DNA from: Streptomyces monashensis
GTDB taxonomy: Bacteria; Actinomycetota; Actinomycetes; Streptomycetales; Streptomycetaceae
DNA: 64,000 bases
Assembly (NCBI RefSeq): GCF_001866665.1
Contig: NZ_MLYO01000004.1
Span: 1 to 64,000 of the forward strand
Reading direction: 5' to 3'
Made by a program: the position numbers and the translations under genes. This document shows, piece by piece, positions 26,041 through 35,931 of the stretch. Numbering within the stretch: position 1 is the first letter of the stretch; the number at the start of each line of letters is the position of its first letter. The notes under the pieces were generated by a model, which saw nothing but the letters and a program-made list of their open reading frames with translations, did not search any database and was not told the DNA's origin.

Positions 26041-26125
26041 GCACCACGCATTCCAGCCAGGCCTCACGGTCATGAACCTTGATAAAAGAACAGCAAAGCC
26101 CTCAAGAATGAGCAGGTCACGAAGC
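26041..26125 (+). promoter_or_regulatory. Probable leader of CRISPR array 1
   Basis: These 85 bases between the cas6e stop and the first repeat are the AT-richest nearby (CCTTGATAAAAGAACAGC). They adjoin the perfectly conserved first four repeats, and the repeat orientation (3' end GTGTCCGACG as crRNA handle) also places the leader on this side. Confidence 0.6.
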
Positions 26126-29100
26126 GTTCGGCCCGCAGGCGCGGGTGTCCGACGGTAGAGAGCAGCGGCGCGCAGAACCAATTCAAGTTCGGCCCGCAGG
26201 CGCGGGTGTCCGACGTACAGGTTGCGTCCCTTGGCCAGTTCGTTCCAGTTCGGCCCGCAGGCGCGGGTGTCCGACGGTGATGCACCTCGTCAGTTTGTGC
26301 GCCGCCATGTTCGGCCCGCAGGCGCGGGTGTCCGACGATCGTGCTGAGCCTCGTGTCCATGGCCGCGGCCTTCGGCCCGCAGGCGCGGGTGTCCGCCGCG
26401 GCACTGGATCAGCCTCGTGCCCCGGTGGGCGTTCGGCCCGCACGTGCGGGTGTCAGCCGATGACGCCCATGGACGATGCGATGCTGCACCTGTTCAGCCT
26501 GCACGTGCGGGTGTCAGCCGGTCTTGCCGACGCAGCCTTTCTGGTTGCCGACGTTCGGCCCGCGCGCGGGTGTCCGCCGTCCTCACGGGCCCGCAGGGCC
26601 GTTCCGGACTCGCTCAGCCCGCACGCGCGGGTGTCCGCCGTAGCGCTGACGGGAGTGCCCGTACGCGAGCCAGTTCTGCCTGCACGCGCGGGTGTCCGTC
26701 AGCGCCGTCCAGGCCGCCGATGGAGTCGGCCTCGTTCGGCCCGCAGGCGCGGGTGTCCGTCGGTCTCCGGGTCAACGCGGCCGGCGACGCCCTCGTTCGG
26801 CCGGCAGGCGCGGGTGTCCGTCGGCCCAGCAGGGTCAGCAGGGAGCGAAGAAGTGGTCCGGCCTGCAAGCGCGGGCGTCCGCCGTACTGCGAGCGCGGCC
26901 AGGATCAGAAGAACGCGTTCAGCCCGCCGCCTGCGGGTGTCCGTCGCTCGTGCTGATTGGCGACCAGCATCAGCTGCAGTTCAGCCCGCAGGCGCGAGTG
27001 TCAGCCGCCGAACAGGTGGGCGAGGACCACGCGGCTGGTATCGGCCCCCAGGCGCGGGTGTCAGGCGATCGCGGCGGTGTAACCGGTTGAGTCGACGTAG
27101 TTCAGCCCGCAGGCGCGGGTGTCCGGCGTAGGCCTGGAACCGCAGGTCTGTGTTGGCATTGTTCGGCCCGCAGGCGGGTGTCCGGCGATCTGATCTCGCT
27201 TACCCTCGCGTTCGGCCCGCAGGCGCGGGTGTCCGACGCCCCCGGGGGTCAGTACCGAGTGTTAGCAGCAGTTCGGCCCGCAGGCGCGGGTGTCCGACGT
27301 GGCCACCTTCGTCTTCCATGACGCAGAGCACGTTCGGCCCGCAGGCGCGGGTGTCCGACGATTTTGAGTTGGGTCTTCTACGGCGTCAGCCTGTTCGGCC
27401 CGCAGGCGCGGGTGTCCGACGTCCCCGCTTTCGCACGGCTGCTGCTCGACGCAGTTCGGCCCGCAGACGCGGGTGTCCGACGGTGTCCGGCGATCTGATC
27501 TCGCTTACCCTCGCGTTCGGCCCGCAGGCGCGGGTGTCCGACGTAGCCGTGCCAGATATGCACTCGGTGGTGGGGGTTCGGCCCGCAGGCGCGAGTGTCC
27601 GACGCCCCGTCATCACGCCGTGACCGAGGAAGGGGTGTTCGGCCCGCAGGCGCGGGTGTCGGACGGCAGCCCCCGGCAGTTGGGGATTCACCGCGGCGCT
27701 CGGCCCGCAGGCGCGGGTGTCCGACGCCGCCTTCGGCGGTCGCCTTCGGCGACCCCGGGTTCGGCCCGCAGGCGCGGGTATCCGCCGTACGGGCCCGAGT
27801 CGCTCCCCGGTGTCGCGTCGTTCAGCCCGCAGGCGCGGGTGTCCGCCGGCCTGATCGGCGCTGCGTTTGGCGCTCTTCATGTTCAGCCCGCAAGTGCGGG
27901 TGTCCGCCCTACTGCAACCACGTCCGTGCCCTGATGCTCCAGGTTCAGCCCGCAGGCGCGGGTGTCCGCCGCGGCACTGGATCAGCCTCGTGCCCCGGTG
28001 GGCGTTCGGCCCGCACGCGCGGGAGTCCGACGATCCTTCACCAGGTCCTCGGGCGTACACAGCGGTTCAGGCCGCACGCGCAGGGTCCGACGCCGCGCAC
28101 CTTGCGCGGAACGACGAACACAGGGTTCAGCCCGCAGGCGCCGGAACCCGCCAGTGATTCTCGGCGAGGACCTCGCCTCTACGCGTAGGTGTCCGTCGGT
28201 GCCCGGCGTCCTGGAGGGGTAGTCATCAGGTTCAGTCTGCAGGCGTGGGTGTCCGACGAAGTTCGGGCGGGTGCTCTACGAAAGGCTCGCGTTCAGCCCG
28301 CACACGCGCGGGTGTCCGGCGTCTTTTGCTGAGGGGGCGGCCTTTGTCGTCAGGTTCAGCCCGCACGCGCGGGAGTCCGTCGCCGACCCAGAGTACGGCC
28401 GGACCGCCGGAGATGTTCAGCCCGCACGTGCGGGTGTCCGACGTGGCGCCAGGGCCACACCCTCGGTGGACGGATGTTCGGCCTGCACGCGCGGGCGTCC
28501 GACGGTGATGGCGCGGACCGCGCAGCCGGTGCGTGGGTTCCAGCCTGCATGCGCGGGTGTCCGACAGAGGAACTGGGTCGCTTCATCAAGGAGCAGGACT
28601 TCAGCCCGCAGGCGCGGGAGTCCATCAGTGATCCGCGGTGAGGATTTCGCCTCCACCGTGAGGATCTGCCTGCACACGCTGGTGTCCGCCGTCGCCGAGG
28701 ACTGGCTGCACCTGCAGCATGGGGTTCAGCCCGCACGCGCGGGAGTCCGACGCAGCGTGACGTTTCTCGACACTGGCCTCGGAAGTACAGCCTGCACGCG
28801 CGGGAGTTGTTCCAGAGCCGCGGTTACGGGAAGCATCACGCAGCGCAGCCGGTCAGCGCACGCGCGGGAGTCCGACGTACATCGACGCGTTCGGGGTGAG
28901 TACGAGGTCGTTCAGCCCGCACTCGCAGGTGTCCGGCGCTCAACTGACACCAGCGGATGGCGAAGTACGAGTTCAGCCTGCCCGTGCGGGTGTCCGTCGT
29001 CCCCCGGAGCGCGCCATCAGGCCGCTCCTACCGTCGAGCTTGCACGCGCGGGAGTCCGACGCCGATCGGCCCGTGGTACATCATCTCGTATTCGTTTAGC

Positions 29101-30276
29101 CCGCACGAGCGGGCGTCCGACGGTCTCTTCCGCGATCCGCTCCAGGTCGGCCGGGTGCAGCCTGCACGCGCGGGAGTCCGTCGCGGCGGGGGGACAGACG
29201 CGGGTATCAGTGGCTGTCCACCCCGCGAGCGGGAGTCCGTCGGCGTTCCTGATATACGCCTTCCTCGCCAAGCAGTCCAGCCGTCACGCGCGGGAGTCCG
29301 TCGCTGAGCTATTCCCTGGAGGAAGAGGAGGCGACGTTCAGCCCGCACGCGCGGGTGCCCAACGACCTGGGCGAACCCGTTGCTGAGGGACTTGCCGTTC
29401 TGCACGCGCGGGTGTCCCACACTCCAGCCCAGGACCCGCATGGCGAAGCCGGAGTTCAGCCTGCACGCGCAGGTGTCCGACGTCGAGGATCCACGGCAGG
29501 ATCAGCTGCGAGGTATTCAGCCTGCACGCGCGGGTGTCCGTCGTTGCGGCATTCGGAGACTGTTGATGCGGCCGTGTTCAGCCATGCGCAGGTATCCGTC
29601 GGCTGACAGCGATCGCGGATCGCGGCCGCCCGGGTTCAGCTTGCACCGCGCGGGTGTCCGACGAACCGCCGCCTGATGGTCGGTCGCACCCTGAAGTTCA
29701 GCCCGCACATGCGAGTGTCCGACGAGACATGCCCGACTACCAACACTACGCCCTCCGTTCAGCCTTCACGTGCGGGTGTCCGACGGGGCAGGTCGGCTGG
29801 GTGAGCTGCGACTACATATTCAGCCCGCATGCGCGGGCGTCCTTCGAGGAGCGCTGCGGACCCGGCCCAGGCGCCGCCGTTCAGCCCGTAGGCGCGGGTG
29901 TCCTTCGGTCCTGGCGGAGGGGCCAATCATCTGCGGAGTGTTCAACCCGTACGCGCGGGTGTCCGTCGTGGATCTTGAGAGTCGGGTCTCCCCCTTCCAC
30001 TCCAGCCTGCACGCGCGGGTATCCGTCATAGCCGTCGTAGATCAGCAACCACACGAACCAGTTCAGCCAGCACGCGCCGGTGTCCGTCGGCACGCCACCT
30101 GTCCGGACGTCACAAGGCCGTTCATGTTCAGCCCGCACGCGCGGGAGTCCGACGATTCGCACCGCCATCACGGTGGTGAGCGAGATGTTCAGCCCGCACG
30201 TGCAGGCGTCCGACGCAGGACATGGTCAGCTGGGGCGTGGCTTACGGGTTCAGCCTGCACGCGCGGGTGTCCGCGG
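26126..30276 (+). CRISPR. CRISPR array 1, type I-E, about 69 repeats with heavy repeat decay
   Basis: Repeats of 29 nt begin GTTCGGCCCGCAGG and end CGCGGGTGTCCGACG, with 32-nt spacers (period 61). I traced about 69 repeat units and 68 spacers from 26126 to 30276. Repeats 1-4 and 19-24 are nearly identical to the consensus. Between 26370 and 27160, and again after about 27760, they shift to variants such as GTTCAGCCTGCACG, GGGAGTCCGTCG and GGGTGTCAGCC. Some are shortened, for example a 27-nt unit at 26553, one losing 12 nt at 27161, and one at 28181 with its 5' third missing. Duplicated spacers are listed in the findings. cas6e lies upstream and cas3 downstream. Confidence 0.95.
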
Positions 30277-30356
30277 ATCGCATTGGCGTCGTGGCCGTAT
30301 TGCCCTCGTTTTAAATTTCCGAAAATCTCTCACTCGTATTTGAGGTGTTTATCTAC

Positions 30357-33116
30357 ATGTCTTCTGGGTTGTATTCTTGCGTGTGGGGGAAATTCGAGGA
30401 GCTTCCCGAGCCGTATCCGTTGGGGTGTCATTCGCTGGATACGGCGGCGGTTGCATTGGTTCTGTGGGATGTGCATCTCTCTGCCGGTCAGCGGAAGTTC
30501 GTCGCTGGTTCCTTCGAGGTCTCGGAGTGTCAGGCTCGTGAGTTGGTGGGTTTCTGGGCCGGTCTGCACGATTTGGGGAAGTGCTGTCCGTCGTTCCAGT
30601 CGGCTCCGAGTGGTCCTGATCCGGAGTTCTTGCGGGAGGAGGATTTCGCTACGCCTTCAGGCTGGATGAACGAGGGTTCTGTACGTCATGAGCGGGTGAC
30701 GCATCTCGTTCTGCCGTCGCTCCTTGCCGCCTACGGGTATGACATTTCTGTGCGGCCGGGGCGGTCGGTGGCTCATCAAATAGCGCAGATTCTTGGCGGG
30801 CACCACGGTGTATACGGCTCCATGCTGGACCGGGTGGCGCTGCGGCATCCGGAGCGGAGTGAGCCGCGGGTCGGGACGGCGTCGGGGTGGCGGGAGCAGC
30901 GGGCGGCGTTGGTGGATGTCGTGCACCGGGCGTGCGGCCGGCCGGCGGCGCCGCAGCGGGTGGCTTCTGCGGGCGCCGCGGTGCTGGTGACCGGACTGGT
31001 GGTGCTCGCGGACTGGATCGCCTCAGGGAACCAGTGGGTCTCTGCCCGGCAGCGTGCCTGGCTGACGGCGGCGGACGGGGACTGGGAGGCTCATTTCCAG
31101 AGGGCGTTCGCCGCGGCAGGACCTGTGGTCAGAGCCTTGCAGCTCGACGCGCCGCAGTGGGCGCCCGCGTCCCGGTTCGCGGATGTCTTCCCGGAAATCA
31201 CGGACCCGTATCCGCTGCAGGCCGACATCGCGGCCCGGCTGCCGGGCCTGGTGAACGGGCCCGGGATCTTGCTAGTGACCGCGCCGACCGGGGACGGCAA
31301 GACGGAGAACGGCCTATTCGGTGCCCGGCTGCTCGGCGGTGCGGCCGGCCAGCCCGGGCTCGCGGTGCTGCTGCCGACGATGGCCACCACCGACGCGATG
31401 TGGGACCGCGTGCGCGCCTACGTCCGCCATAGCGCGTCAGCTGACACTCCGGTGACGCTGCTGCACGGGATGGCATGGCTGCGGGAGGGCTACTCCACCG
31501 ACGCCCCGGACACCGAACTCGCCGACGACGGCGTCTCCACGACGGCTGGCGACTTCGTACGCCGCAAGCACCTGGGCCTGGCCGCCGGCGCGGCGGTGGG
31601 CACGTGGGACCAGGCCGCGATGGCCTGCCTGCCGATGAGGTTCAATGCTCTGCGCTGGCTCGGCCTGTCCGGCAAGACCCTGATCATCGACGAGGCCCAC
31701 GCCTACGACGCCTTCGGTCACGCGCTCACGGTCCGCCTGCTCCAGTGGCTCGGGCACCTCGGTACACCCGTTGTGCTGCTGTCCGCCACACTCGCCGGCA
31801 GCCTCGCCGAGCGTCTGGTCCACGCCTACCTCCAAGGCGCCGGCCACAGCGAACCCCCGAGCGTGGCACCGGCCTACCCCGGCTGGCTGTTCGCGGACGC
31901 GACCACCGGCACCGTGACCACCTCGGCGACCATCCCCAGCACCCGCGCGCACGCCCTCACCCTCGACCAGCACCTCGTGCGCCACACTCACGACCCCAAG
32001 CCGGCCGACGGCCGCGCCGCACACCTGGCCCGGACCCTGGCCCCGCTCTACGACGAGAGCGAAGACCCGGGCGCTGTTCTTGTGGTGTGCAACACGGTGC
32101 CCGATGCCCAGGCCACCTACCGGGCCCTGGCCGCCCGCACGGGTACGCGAGCGGTGAACCTCCTGCTGCTGCACGCCCGCATGCCGCAGTGGCAGCGCGA
32201 AGACCTCACCCGTCGGCTCCTTCAGCTCCTGGGCCCCCGTGCCTGTCGGCCGCGTGAGCCGTGGATCGTCGTCACCACTCAGGTCGCGGAGCAGTCCCTC
32301 GACGTCGACTTCGACCTCGTCGTCACCGACCTCGCTCCCCTTGCCCAGCTCCTCCAACGTGCCGGACGCGGGCATCGCCACGCTCTGGCCGGCCGCGGCC
32401 GCCGGCCCGCCTGGGCACCGACCCCGCGCCTCGTCGTCCTCACACCCGACGGTGAGCTGCCCCCTCCCGCGTGGGGAAACGTCTACGACCCCGCCTTGCT
32501 GCGCCGCACCCGTGACCTCCTCGCCACCACCGCCAAGGGCCCCGTCGCCATCCCGGAGGACGTCACCTTCATGATCGAGACCGTCTACGCGGACCTCAAC
32601 ACCCTGGCCGAGCACGCCCTCGACGACGACCGCCGACGCGCCGGACACGACGCCGCGCACGCAGCGGCCGCCGACACCGCCGCCATCCCCGCCCCCGGCA
32701 CCCTCACCGACCTGTACCCGGTCACCGACCGCGACCTCGACCCCGACCTGCTCACCACTCGCCTTGGCGCCGACTCCGCACGGCTCCTCCCCGTCTACCG
32801 CACAGCCGACGGCACCTGCTGGCTCGACCCCCAGTGCACCCAGGAGCTTCCGATGCCGGCACCCGGCCACAAGCGCCTCACCCGCGACCAGGTCGCCGAC
32901 CTCGCCCGCCTGAGTGTCCCCGCACCCTGCATCTACCTGTCCGAAGGCCCCGACACCGCCCCGCCTCACCAGTGGAACAAGACCCCACTCGCCCGCGAAC
33001 TGCGCCTGCTGCCCCATCGGGTGACGTCCGACGGGCAGATACAGGGACACCGGACCGAGCGGCACATACTCCGCCTCGACCCGGTCCTGGGCCTGGTCCG
33101 CACTCCGGCACGGTGA
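30357..33116 (+). CDS. cas3: Type I-E helicase-nuclease Cas3
   Basis: ATG 30357 is used (TGAGGT about 10 bases upstream; a GTG at 30345 is also in frame); 919 residues. The HD nuclease domain shows YPLGCHSLDTAAVAL and FWAGLHDLGKCCPSFQ. The SF2 helicase part shows TAPTGDGKTE (motif I), LIIDEAHAYD (motif II), VVLLSATLAG (motif III) and LLQRAGRGHRH (motif VI). All catalytic motifs look intact. Its position after the array, rather than ahead of cas8e, is unusual; the 70 bases before it are an AT-rich patch (TTTTAAATTTCCGAAAATC) that may be its own promoter. Confidence 0.93.
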   Translation: MSSGLYSCVWGKFEELPEPYPLGCHSLDTAAVALVLWDVHLSAGQRKFVAGSFEVSECQARELVGFWAGLHDLGKCCPSFQSAPSGPDPEFLREEDFATPSGWMNEGSVRHERVTHLVLPSLLAAYGYDISVRPGRSVAHQIAQILGGHHGVYGSMLDRVALRHPERSEPRVGTASGWREQRAALVDVVHRACGRPAAPQRVASAGAAVLVTGLVVLADWIASGNQWVSARQRAWLTAADGDWEAHFQRAFAAAGPVVRALQLDAPQWAPASRFADVFPEITDPYPLQADIAARLPGLVNGPGILLVTAPTGDGKTENGLFGARLLGGAAGQPGLAVLLPTMATTDAMWDRVRAYVRHSASADTPVTLLHGMAWLREGYSTDAPDTELADDGVSTTAGDFVRRKHLGLAAGAAVGTWDQAAMACLPMRFNALRWLGLSGKTLIIDEAHAYDAFGHALTVRLLQWLGHLGTPVVLLSATLAGSLAERLVHAYLQGAGHSEPPSVAPAYPGWLFADATTGTVTTSATIPSTRAHALTLDQHLVRHTHDPKPADGRAAHLARTLAPLYDESEDPGAVLVVCNTVPDAQATYRALAARTGTRAVNLLLLHARMPQWQREDLTRRLLQLLGPRACRPREPWIVVTTQVAEQSLDVDFDLVVTDLAPLAQLLQRAGRGHRHALAGRGRRPAWAPTPRLVVLTPDGELPPPAWGNVYDPALLRRTRDLLATTAKGPVAIPEDVTFMIETVYADLNTLAEHALDDDRRRAGHDAAHAAAADTAAIPAPGTLTDLYPVTDRDLDPDLLTTRLGADSARLLPVYRTADGTCWLDPQCTQELPMPAPGHKRLTRDQVADLARLSVPAPCIYLSEGPDTAPPHQWNKTPLARELRLLPHRVTSDGQIQGHRTERHILRLDPVLGLVRTPAR

Positions 33117-33294
33117 GACCGGCCGGCCCGAGCCACCTCGTTCTGGGGCTGATCGGTGTGACCTCGAACGGTGTCACCGCAGCGCTGGCAGTGTGGGCCC
33201 TTCCCTTGCCCGGGGCACCGGCCCCACTCCGACTTCTCGCCCCCTGATGAGGCCTGCCCGGTCCATGTCATGCGGTGCCGTCTCCGGGGCGAAC

Positions 33295-35925
33295 TCAGAC
33301 AGTGGGAGGCTCGGCCGCAGGGAATCGGCCGACCCACATTCGCCAGGCGAAGGCCAAGGCGACCAAGCCGATGCCGAACACGAGCGGCCACAGCGCCCAC
33401 GGCAGCGGCAACGGCAGATGAGCCATCACAGCGAAGGCCGTGGTCCACACGATGATGAACAGCGGCGCGATCCAGAAGATCGGCACCCTGCGGACCGGTG
33501 GGCGGCTTCCGTAGGCGGTGGCGATGGCGAGGTGTGCACTGGGGACCCCGGCAAGAAAGCACCAGCGTGCCCATCCCACGCCGCGCATGCTGTCGGAGTT
33601 CAGGGCGATGATGAGGGTGGCGGTGACGAGGCCGAGGTGGCCCACCGCCAGGACGGTGATCACGATCCGGATGGGCACACTGACCCTGGTCCGGATCAGG
33701 GGGAGATCGGCAGGCCGCTCCGGGGCATCGGTATCGGGTTCGGATTCTGCTTCGTCGTCTTCCTCGTCGGCGGTGTCCTCGTGCAGGAGCACGTCGATGA
33801 ACTCGTCCATTTCTTCGGCACCGGTAGCGACTTGGGCCTGTACCTCGCCAAGGAAGGCGGCGGCCCACTCGTAGACGTCGCGGTCAACGTCGGGTTGCGC
33901 GGCGCGGTCGGTAATCGAGTGCTCAAGGTCGGCGAGCCACTGCTGGGCCTGATCGGGGCCGAGTTCGGTAGTGATGGTCTGGGCGGCCAATGGAAGCAGC
34001 CGCTCCGGGTCTGAGGCGACGGCCCGGTGCGCGGCGTCGGCGAGAGCCGGCTGTTCCTGGGCGGCGCGGATGACGGTGCTGAGAGTCCGGCGGCGCTGCT
34101 CGGGTGCGAGGACGTCGTGCTGAAGGAAGTGTTCGACGAACTCACCCCCGTTGCTGGTACCGGCCTCGGTGAGCCAGGCGGCGGCCAGCGGTGCGCCGAT
34201 GGCGCCCCAGTGCGCTCCGTCCACGGCGGGGTAGGCAGCGGCCAGGACGTCGTCGAGAGCGGCGAGGCGTTCCGGGTCGGGAGGGGCAGTGGCCCCGTAG
34301 CCGTGGTGATGGACGTCGAAGCCGGCGCGGATGGCTGCCTTGCCGTCCCGGGCGGTGGTGGCGCCGGCCAGCAACTGCGCGCTGACGAGGGTATGCAGCA
34401 ATTTCATGTCGACGGCGCCGGTACCGAGGCGGGCTTCGGCGATGCGGCGCAGGTAGTTCTCCTCGTTGGCCAGGAGAACCTCCATGGGATGGTCTTTGCG
34501 GGCGAAGTCCGGGTTGGCGCGGGCCAGGACGTCGGCGAGCGCGGCGACGTGGTGGTAGATCACCGGCTGTCTGAGGGTGTGCTCGATGCCATCTCCGTAG
34601 CGGCGTGGGGCGTCGGCGACCACGGTGTCGGACCAGGTGCTGTCCGCGTGACCGGCCTGCTGGAGCAACCGGATGCGGCGGGCGAAGGCGGCCTTGGCCT
34701 CCACGTAGATGTTCTCGGGACCGTGGCCTTCCAGCGCGTCGTCCGGCGTGAGCATGAACGTCTCCCTGGCCGCGCCGGCCTGCTGCGCGCGCAGATAGCG
34801 GCTCAGGGCCGGCCACCACCCGTCGTGCCCGCGGGCCAGGAGGAGCACACGCACGCACGCGCCGTCATGCGGAACCGCCAGTGCCCGCGCCAGGTCCCGG
34901 ATCTGGGGGATGTGTGCTTCCGCGAGGTCGACGGCGATGAGCAGCGGGTACGAGGAGGAGGCGAGCATCCCGTAGTCCGTGTGCGGCGGCGTCTCGGAGA
35001 GGAATCCGCCGCTCCACGGCCGGGAGTTGTCGTGCCTGGCCGTGAGGCGGCTGAGGAGCTCGACGACCAGGCGGGACTTGCCCGTACCACCCAGGCCGGT
35101 CACGGCCGCGACATCCACCTGGCCAGGGCCGTTGCACCACTGTTCGATCTGGCCGATCAGATCGGTCATGCCGGTGAGACCGACGACCTGCGCGCGAGGG
35201 TCGAGCAGATGGGAAGAGGACAGCGTCGGACTGGGTATGTCGTCGAGCAGGCCCTTGAGGTCAGCGGGCTGCAGGCGTGGGGCCATGCCGGTGTGCGCGC
35301 TGACCGCGGCCGCGAAGCTCTTGTCCGCCAGAAGGTGGGACAGCGGCCGCACCAATATGCCGCGATCCCATTGGGGGTCGACCAGGGTGGCCATGGCGAC
35401 CAGTACGCCGTTGCAGAACACCCCCGCCCCTGACAGGCCTTGCCAGTTCCTCACATCGGTCACCACGGCGCCGTCGACCTCGAGCGAGTACATCTTCGAC
35501 CGGGAGCCGGTGTGCGGGGCGATGCGCCCGTCGACGGTCTTCAGATCGTCAACGTACCGCTCAGATCGAGCGGATACTTTGCGGCGCATCGCCTTGGCGA
35601 AACCCGTGGTGGAACATACCGGGCGCCGCGCTGGATAGTCGGAGACCAGCTCGCCGAAACCCACCGCCTGGACGCCGGCGCCAACCAGAGCGCGGTCGGC
35701 CACCAGCAGCACGACGTCCCACTCGGCGCTCTCCCAGACCGCCACAGCCTCGCTGAACGTCGCACTTGCCATATCCCGGACCCGCACCACGTGGCCTTCG
35801 CCCGGCTTGGCGACATGATGAGCGGTGAGTATCAGACCGGGAGCAAGCAGACAGCCGGTGCCGTACGAGTCTGCGGCCTGGTTGAGGACCTCGACCGTGC
35901 GCTGCGCCGTTCCCCCTCCCACCAT
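33295..35925 (-). CDS. Trypsin-like protease / P-loop NTPase / membrane fusion, predicted defence effector
   Basis: A protein of 876 residues. The N-terminal trypsin-like domain has its triad visible: His37 in TAHHVA, Asp70 in EWDVVLLV, Ser165 in GLSGAGVF. A P-loop domain follows with Walker A GLGGTGKS (277-284) and a hydrophobic strand YPLLIAVDLAEAH as Walker B. A long helical region runs to about residue 725, then an acidic linker (HEDTADEEDDEAE) and four membrane segments (for example IRIVITVLAVGHLGLVTATL, FWIAPLFIIVWTTAFAVMAH). The architecture fits STAND-type sensors of bacterial conflict systems. The gene follows, seven bases on, a Trypco2-domain gene; Trypco domains were named for co-occurring with such proteases. 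Confidence 0.75.
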   Translation of the reverse strand: MVGGGTAQRTVEVLNQAADSYGTGCLLAPGLILTAHHVAKPGEGHVVRVRDMASATFSEAVAVWESAEWDVVLLVADRALVGAGVQAVGFGELVSDYPARRPVCSTTGFAKAMRRKVSARSERYVDDLKTVDGRIAPHTGSRSKMYSLEVDGAVVTDVRNWQGLSGAGVFCNGVLVAMATLVDPQWDRGILVRPLSHLLADKSFAAAVSAHTGMAPRLQPADLKGLLDDIPSPTLSSSHLLDPRAQVVGLTGMTDLIGQIEQWCNGPGQVDVAAVTGLGGTGKSRLVVELLSRLTARHDNSRPWSGGFLSETPPHTDYGMLASSSYPLLIAVDLAEAHIPQIRDLARALAVPHDGACVRVLLLARGHDGWWPALSRYLRAQQAGAARETFMLTPDDALEGHGPENIYVEAKAAFARRIRLLQQAGHADSTWSDTVVADAPRRYGDGIEHTLRQPVIYHHVAALADVLARANPDFARKDHPMEVLLANEENYLRRIAEARLGTGAVDMKLLHTLVSAQLLAGATTARDGKAAIRAGFDVHHHGYGATAPPDPERLAALDDVLAAAYPAVDGAHWGAIGAPLAAAWLTEAGTSNGGEFVEHFLQHDVLAPEQRRRTLSTVIRAAQEQPALADAAHRAVASDPERLLPLAAQTITTELGPDQAQQWLADLEHSITDRAAQPDVDRDVYEWAAAFLGEVQAQVATGAEEMDEFIDVLLHEDTADEEDDEAESEPDTDAPERPADLPLIRTRVSVPIRIVITVLAVGHLGLVTATLIIALNSDSMRGVGWARWCFLAGVPSAHLAIATAYGSRPPVRRVPIFWIAPLFIIVWTTAFAVMAHLPLPLPWALWPLVFGIGLVALAFAWRMWVGRFPAAEPPTV

Positions 35926-35931
35926 TGGGCC

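Noticed and set aside
26126..30276. Self-targeting spacers matching genes in this window
   Set aside because: I compared several spacers by eye with nearby genes and saw no match, but this cannot be excluded without a full search, so no claim is made.
30300..30356. The AT-rich patch before cas3 as the leader of array 1
   Set aside because: Repeat orientation and the conserved repeats near 26126 place the leader on the cas6e side.
31437..33065. A 542-codon minus-strand frame inside cas3
   Set aside because: Gly/Val-rich antisense shadow; cas3 motifs on the plus strand are unambiguous.
34027..35433. A 468-codon plus-strand frame opposite the protease-NTPase gene
   Set aside because: No domain or ribosome-binding site; mirror of a well-supported gene.
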